From positions 1-52,326 of the forward strand of contig CANQKN010000003.1 in assembly GCA_947624515.1 (NCBI GenBank): 52,326 nucleotides of DNA. The letters run 5' to 3'. The DNA is from an uncultured Bacilli bacterium (GTDB taxonomy: Bacteria; Bacillota_I; Bacilli_A; RF39; UBA660). A program made the translations under genes and the position numbers. Below are positions 47,849 to 52,326 of the stretch, piece after piece (within the stretch, counting starts at the first letter, position 1; each line of letters starts with the position of its first letter). The notes below the pieces were generated by a model. The model ran no database searches, was not told the origin of the DNA, and was given only the letters and a program-made list of their open reading frames with translations.

Positions 47849-47864
47849 TATTTCCCGGGAAATA
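47849..47864. promoter_or_regulatory. Noc-binding site between rsmI and pth
   Basis: Perfect TATTTCCCGGGAAATA within AAAATTATTTCCCGGGAAATAATTTT. Confidence 0.9.
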
Positions 47865-47886
47865 ATTTTAGAATAGAGGTGAAGTT

Positions 47887-48447
47887 ATGAAATTAATAGT
47901 TGGACTAGGAAATCCTGGTCGTGAGTACGAAAATACTAGACATAATATTGGATTTCGTATGATTGATCAGTTTGCTAGTAAATTAGGAGTAACTATTAAC
48001 AAATCAAAATTTAATGGTCTTTATGCTGAGGCAGTAGTTAATCAGGAAAAAGTAATTTTATTAAAGCCACAATCTTATATCAATCTTAGTGGAGAAGTGA
48101 TTCGTAAATTTGTGGATTTCTATAAAATATCTATTGATGATATATTAATTATTCATGATGATTTAGATTTACCTGTAGGGGTTTATAAAATTAAACAAAA
48201 GGGTTCTAGCGGTGGGCATAATGGATTAAAGAATATTGAACTTCATTTAGGTACTCAAGATTATAAAAGAATTAAAATTGGAATTTCTAATAATAAAAAT
48301 ATCGATACTAAAGATTATGTTTTAGGAAAACTATCTAAAGAGGAAGAAACTATTTTTCATAAAATAGAAGAAATGATTTTGGTAATATTAGATGATTATT
48401 TTCAAGTATCATTTTCAGAATTGATGTCAAAATATAATCATAGATAG
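47887..48447 (+). CDS. pth: Peptidyl-tRNA hydrolase
   Basis: MKLIVGLGNPGREYENTRHNIGFRMIDQFA...IIHDDLDLPVGVYKIKQKGSSGGHNGLKNI. Confidence 0.97.
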   Translation: MKLIVGLGNPGREYENTRHNIGFRMIDQFASKLGVTINKSKFNGLYAEAVVNQEKVILLKPQSYINLSGEVIRKFVDFYKISIDDILIIHDDLDLPVGVYKIKQKGSSGGHNGLKNIELHLGTQDYKRIKIGISNNKNIDTKDYVLGKLSKEEETIFHKIEEMILVILDDYFQVSFSELMSKYNHR

Positions 48448-48459
48448 ATGGTGATTGAA

Positions 48460-51400
48460 ATGGATTTATTTTTTAAAGATATTCCTATTCAAAAGATTAA
48501 TAATATAGCTTTATCTGGTTTAACAGATGAGCTTTTTTGTCGTTATCTTCATACTGTTTATGAAAATAATTCTCAATCTATTTTGTTAGTTACTTCAAGT
48601 TTATTTGAAGCAAATCAATTATATGATAGTCTTTCTAATTATCAAGATCATGTTTTACTGTTTCCTATGGATGATTTTTTAACAAGTGAGGCTATTGCTA
48701 CTAGTCCTGATTTAATGGTAACTCGTTTAGAAACAATTAATTCTATTTTAAAGGCTGAAAAAAATATTGTTGTTACTAATTTAATGGGATATCTAAGATT
48801 TTTACCAACCGTTACAGTTTATCAAAATAGTATTCAAACGATTACTTTAAATCAAGATTTTGATCAAACTAAATTTTCTAAATATTTAAATCAAGTTGGA
48901 TATCATAGGGAATCTATGGTAACTAAAACTGGCGAATATGCTGTACGTGGTTTTATAGTAGATGTCTTTCCTTTAGGTGAAGAATATCCAGTTCGTTTTG
49001 AATTTTTTGGAGATACAATTGATTCTATTCGTTTTTTTGATGAAGATACTCAAAAATCAATTTCTCCTATTAATTCAATTACGATTCATCCTTATAGTGA
49101 ATTTATATTGGATTCTGATGTCGAAGTAGAATCTAAACAAAAATATTTAAGTCAATATTCAAAAGTATCTTCTATACTTGATTATTTAAAAGATGCCATC
49201 GTCTTTTATAAAGACCAACCTCAACTCGAAATTACTTATCAAAATATTATGAAGGAAACTTTAGAATATCGTCTAGAAAAAGATAAAGATTTTTCTGGTA
49301 ATTACATGTTTGATTTTTTTAGTTTAATTCCTAAATATTTAAATCATTATTTAACGATCGATAATATTTTAAAAGATAAAACTATTACTGTTTACTATTT
49401 TGATTGTAAAGAAATTCCTTCTTTTCATGAAAATATGAATGCTATTAATCATTTTTTATCTGAACAATTAGGTTTAAATAAAATGATTCTTATCTATTTA
49501 AAAGAAATCCAAATAAAAAACTTTGTGAAAGAGCTAACTTGTCCTTATATTATTACAGATGAAGAACATCTTCAAAAGGGAATTGTTAATATTATTAAAA
49601 AAACTATAAATAAAGGTTATTTATATCAAAATGTAGTTGTATTAACTGATAAAGAATTATTTCATTACACTAGTAATCATAAAAAATATAAAACAAAGTT
49701 TAAGTATGCTTCTAAAATTAAAGATATTCGAAAATTAGAAATAGGAGATTATGTTGTTCATGCTGTTAATGGAATTGGAATTTATCAGGGAATCAAAACA
49801 CTTACTCATGGTGATTTAGTAAAAGACTATATTGAAGTTAGTTATGCTGGAAATGATAAGCTTTATATTCCTGTTGAAAAGATTGATCTCATTAGTAAAT
49901 ACTCTGGTAATGAAGGGGTCAGTCCTAAAATTAATAAATTAGGGGGATCTGATTGGAATAAAGTAAAAGCAAGAGTTAAAAGTAAAATTCATGATATTGC
50001 AGATAAGTTATTAAGACTTTATGCAGAACGAGAAATGAAACAAGGTTTTTCTTTTTCTAAAGATACAGAACTTCAAAAACAATTTGATCAAAGCTTTGAA
50101 TATACAGAAACTAAGGATCAGTTACTTGCTATTGAACAAATCAAAGAAGATATGGAGTCTAGTCATCCAATGGATAGACTTTTATGTGGTGATGTAGGTT
50201 ATGGAAAAACAGAAGTTGCATTTCGTGCCGTATTTAAGGCTGTGATGGATTCAAAACAAGTTTTATATTTATGCCCAACTACGATTCTTTCCAATCAACA
50301 ATATCAAAATGCTTTAGAAAGATTTTGTGATTTTCCTATTAATATAGGACTTTTAAATCGTTTTACAACTCCAAAAGAAAAAAGAAGAATTCTAGAAGGT
50401 CTTAAAGATGGTACAATTGATTTTGTGATTGGAACTCATCGTTTACTTAGCAATGATATCAAACCTAAGAATTTAGGACTTTTAATTATAGATGAAGAAC
50501 AGAGATTTGGAGTTACTCATAAAGAAAAAATTAAGGAATATAAAAGTAATATTGATGTTTTAACCTTAACAGCAACACCTATTCCTAGAACATTACAAAT
50601 GTCTATGGTTGGTATTCGTAGTTTATCTTTAATTGAAACTCCGCCAGTAGATCGGTATCCTGTTCAAACTTATGTAATTGAAGAAAACCAACAGATTATT
50701 AAAGATGCAATTTATAAAGAAATGTCTAGAAGTGGACAAGTATTTTTACTTTATAATCGAATTGAAAGTATTGAAAAAAAAGTTTATGAAATTCAAAATC
50801 TTGTTCCAGAAGCTAGAATTGTGTTTGCACATGGAAGATTAACAAAAGAAGAATTAGAAGATAGAATGATGGCTTTTATCAATCATGAATATGATGTATT
50901 AATTTGTACTACTATTATTGAAACGGGAATTGATATTCCTAATGCCAATACTTTAATTATTTTAGATGCAGATCATTTTGGTCTTAGCCAGTTATACCAA
51001 ATTCGTGGTAGAGTAGGAAGAAGTAATAAAATAGCTTATGCTTATTTGATGTATCATCCTTCTAAAATGTTAAATGAAGCAGCTGTTAAAAGATTAAATG
51101 CTATTAAAGATTTTACAGAACTTGGTAGTGGTTTTTCTATTGCAACAAGAGATTTATCTATTCGTGGAGCAGGGGATATTTTAGGTAGTGAACAGGCAGG
51201 GTTTATTGATACAGTAGGAATTGATTTGTATTTGAAAATGTTACAAGATGAAATTGATCGTTTAAAGGGAATTACTCCAAAAGAAGAAATTATTCAGAAT
51301 GAAAAGCCTCTTTTAGATGTATCTACTCATATTTCTGATAATTATACTGATGATGATCAATTAAAAATTTCTATTCATAAAGAAATTAATACTATTGATT

Positions 51401-51753
51401 CTTTAGAAAAATTAAAAGAGGTACAACTAGATTTGGAAGATCGTTTTGGTAAACTTGATGAAACAATTATTATTTATATGTATCAAGAATGGTTTGAAAA
51501 AATGGCAAAAGATTTAGAAATAGAAAAGGTTAATTCTACTAGAAATTCTATAGAGTTAATATTTAGTCAGAATATGACTAAACAATTAGATGGGGAAGCT
51601 TTATTTATGGATGCTTTTCATATTACTCCTATGTTTCGTTTTAAAATGATGCATGATAGACTTATCGTTATTCTTGATACCATTAAATTAGAAAAACATT
51701 ATATTTATTATTTAGTAGATTTATTAAGCAAGATTAAAAAGAAAAATAACTAG
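48460..51753 (+). CDS. mfd: Transcription-repair coupling factor Mfd
   Basis: LEIGDYVVHAVNGIGIYQGIKTL...DRLLCGDVGYGKTEVAFRAVFKAVMDSKQVLYLCPTTILSNQQ...LYQIRGRVGRSNKIAYAYLMY. Start trimmed to MDLFFKD. Confidence 0.97.
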   Translation: MDLFFKDIPIQKINNIALSGLTDELFCRYLHTVYENNSQSILLVTSSLFEANQLYDSLSNYQDHVLLFPMDDFLTSEAIATSPDLMVTRLETINSILKAEKNIVVTNLMGYLRFLPTVTVYQNSIQTITLNQDFDQTKFSKYLNQVGYHRESMVTKTGEYAVRGFIVDVFPLGEEYPVRFEFFGDTIDSIRFFDEDTQKSISPINSITIHPYSEFILDSDVEVESKQKYLSQYSKVSSILDYLKDAIVFYKDQPQLEITYQNIMKETLEYRLEKDKDFSGNYMFDFFSLIPKYLNHYLTIDNILKDKTITVYYFDCKEIPSFHENMNAINHFLSEQLGLNKMILIYLKEIQIKNFVKELTCPYIITDEEHLQKGIVNIIKKTINKGYLYQNVVVLTDKELFHYTSNHKKYKTKFKYASKIKDIRKLEIGDYVVHAVNGIGIYQGIKTLTHGDLVKDYIEVSYAGNDKLYIPVEKIDLISKYSGNEGVSPKINKLGGSDWNKVKARVKSKIHDIADKLLRLYAEREMKQGFSFSKDTELQKQFDQSFEYTETKDQLLAIEQIKEDMESSHPMDRLLCGDVGYGKTEVAFRAVFKAVMDSKQVLYLCPTTILSNQQYQNALERFCDFPINIGLLNRFTTPKEKRRILEGLKDGTIDFVIGTHRLLSNDIKPKNLGLLIIDEEQRFGVTHKEKIKEYKSNIDVLTLTATPIPRTLQMSMVGIRSLSLIETPPVDRYPVQTYVIEENQQIIKDAIYKEMSRSGQVFLLYNRIESIEKKVYEIQNLVPEARIVFAHGRLTKEELEDRMMAFINHEYDVLICTTIIETGIDIPNANTLIILDADHFGLSQLYQIRGRVGRSNKIAYAYLMYHPSKMLNEAAVKRLNAIKDFTELGSGFSIATRDLSIRGAGDILGSEQAGFIDTVGIDLYLKMLQDEIDRLKGITPKEEIIQNEKPLLDVSTHISDNYTDDDQLKISIHKEINTIDSLEKLKEVQLDLEDRFGKLDETIIIYMYQEWFEKMAKDLEIEKVNSTRNSIELIFSQNMTKQLDGEALFMDAFHITPMFRFKMMHDRLIVILDTIKLEKHYIYYLVDLLSKIKKKNN

Positions 51754-51783
51754 TATAAACAATTTGTACTAGTTATTTTTTTG
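51745..51783. terminator. Terminator between mfd and the convergent XRE gene
   Basis: aataactagtataaacaatttgtactagttattttttt. Confidence 0.7.
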
Positions 51784-51994
51784 GATACGGAGTTTTAGTA
51801 TTTGTTCTTCCTATTATGTAATCTACCGAAGTATTATAAAAGCTTGCTAGTTTATCCAGTCTATCTATTGGCATTAGTCTAATTCCTAATTCATATTCAC
51901 TATATGCCTGTTGGGTAGTATTTAATAATTTAGCTATGTCTTTTTGATATAGATCATGATCTTCTCTTAAATCTTTTAGTCTTTTAATGTTCAT
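51773..51994 (-). CDS. Small XRE-family HTH regulator
   Basis: MNIKRLKDLREDHDLYQKDIAKLLNTTQQAYSEYELGIRLMPIDRLDKLASFYNTSVDYIIGRTNTKTPYPKK. Confidence 0.9.
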   Translation of the reverse strand: MNIKRLKDLREDHDLYQKDIAKLLNTTQQAYSEYELGIRLMPIDRLDKLASFYNTSVDYIIGRTNTKTPYPKK

Positions 51995-52041
51995 TTTATC
52001 ACACTCTTATCTTTATTTTCACATACATAAAAAATAGTGTA

Positions 52042-52069
52042 TTGATTATACATAATATTTGTGTATAAT
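52042..52069 (+). promoter_or_regulatory. Putative sigma-70 type promoter, rightward
   Basis: ttgatt - 16 bp - tataat (52042..52047 / 52064..52069). Confidence 0.45.
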
Positions 52070-52120
52070 ATATCTGAAAGTAAACTTTGAAGGAGTGATT
52101 TTATGATTAAAAATAAGAAA

Positions 52121-52183
52121 AAGGAACCGTCCTAGGTAAATTATGTTTATCTATTATGGCTGAAAAACAGCCAACGGTTCCTT
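52121..52183. repeat. Inverted repeat with nested hairpin
   Basis: AAGGAACCGT (52121..52130) / ACGGTTCCTT (52174..52183) enclosing GGCTG-aaaaa-CAGCC. Confidence 0.75.
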
Positions 52184-52193
52184 AATTAATGCC

Positions 52194-52222
52194 AATATAA
52201 CATAATCTAAAGATAAAGTCAA
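52194..52222 (-). promoter_or_regulatory. Putative sigma-70 type promoter, leftward
   Basis: Minus strand TTGACT - 17 bp - TATATT. Confidence 0.45.
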
Positions 52223-52326
52223 ATTATCTACTATATATTCTATGAAAATATTGTAGTGTTACAATTGATGTGACACCAATTAATGTATACAAAAAGCGAT
52301 TGATCCAGTAAAATGTTAATTGAAAC

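Noticed and set aside
1-52326. CRISPR arrays, tRNA or rRNA genes, prophage or transposase genes
   Set aside because: No regularly spaced repeats, no recognisable tRNA/rRNA sequence, and no integrase/transposase-like ORFs were seen; a tRNAscan/Infernal run would be decisive.
52233-52326. Minus-strand open frame FQLTFYWINRFLYTLIGVTSIVTLQYFHRIYSR* at the right edge
   Set aside because: Open at the edge with no visible start, and too short to distinguish from a chance AT-rich frame.

Overview
The window is the replication-origin region of a low-GC, Firmicutes/Bacilli-type genome that uses the standard code. Genes left of about 31.2 kb mostly read leftward: rlmH, yycJ, dnaB, rplI, gdpP-like, rpsR-ssb-rpsF, ychF, parB/parA, noc-like, rsmG, mnmG, mnmE, jag, yidC, rnpA, rpmH. 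Genes to the right read rightward: dnaA, dnaN, comK-like, recF, gyrB, gyrA, SRP RNA, tadA, dnaX, ebfC, recR, bofA-like, holB, PSP1, trmN6-like, rsmI, pth, mfd. DnaA-box clusters flank dnaA. Three perfect parS sites (TGTTTCACGTGAAACA) and one perfect Noc-type site (TATTTCCCGGGAAATA) lie between gyrA and the SRP RNA, with two more perfect Noc-type sites elsewhere. The most unusual locus is a four-gene cassette at 9.5-15.0 kb, set between the gdpP-like gene and rpsR. It encodes two tandem MoxR-type AAA+ ATPases with N-terminal C-type-lectin/DUF6273-like modules, a small protein resembling an AAA+ core without a P-loop, and a DUF2201-type metallopeptidase/VWA protein. The two ATPase genes share a 929-bp block with no mismatches by eye. 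Their N-terminal modules have diverged, including a 93-bp segment where almost all changes are at codon positions 1 and 2. That pattern suggests gene conversion of the ATPase core and diversification of a recognition module. Other notable items are a ComK homolog in the usual yaaA slot, a GdpP-like protein reduced to its DHH/DHHA1 part, a Noc-like protein without an obvious N-terminal membrane helix, a decayed gene at about 20 kb, and a possible antisense sRNA/mini-ORF pair at the right end.
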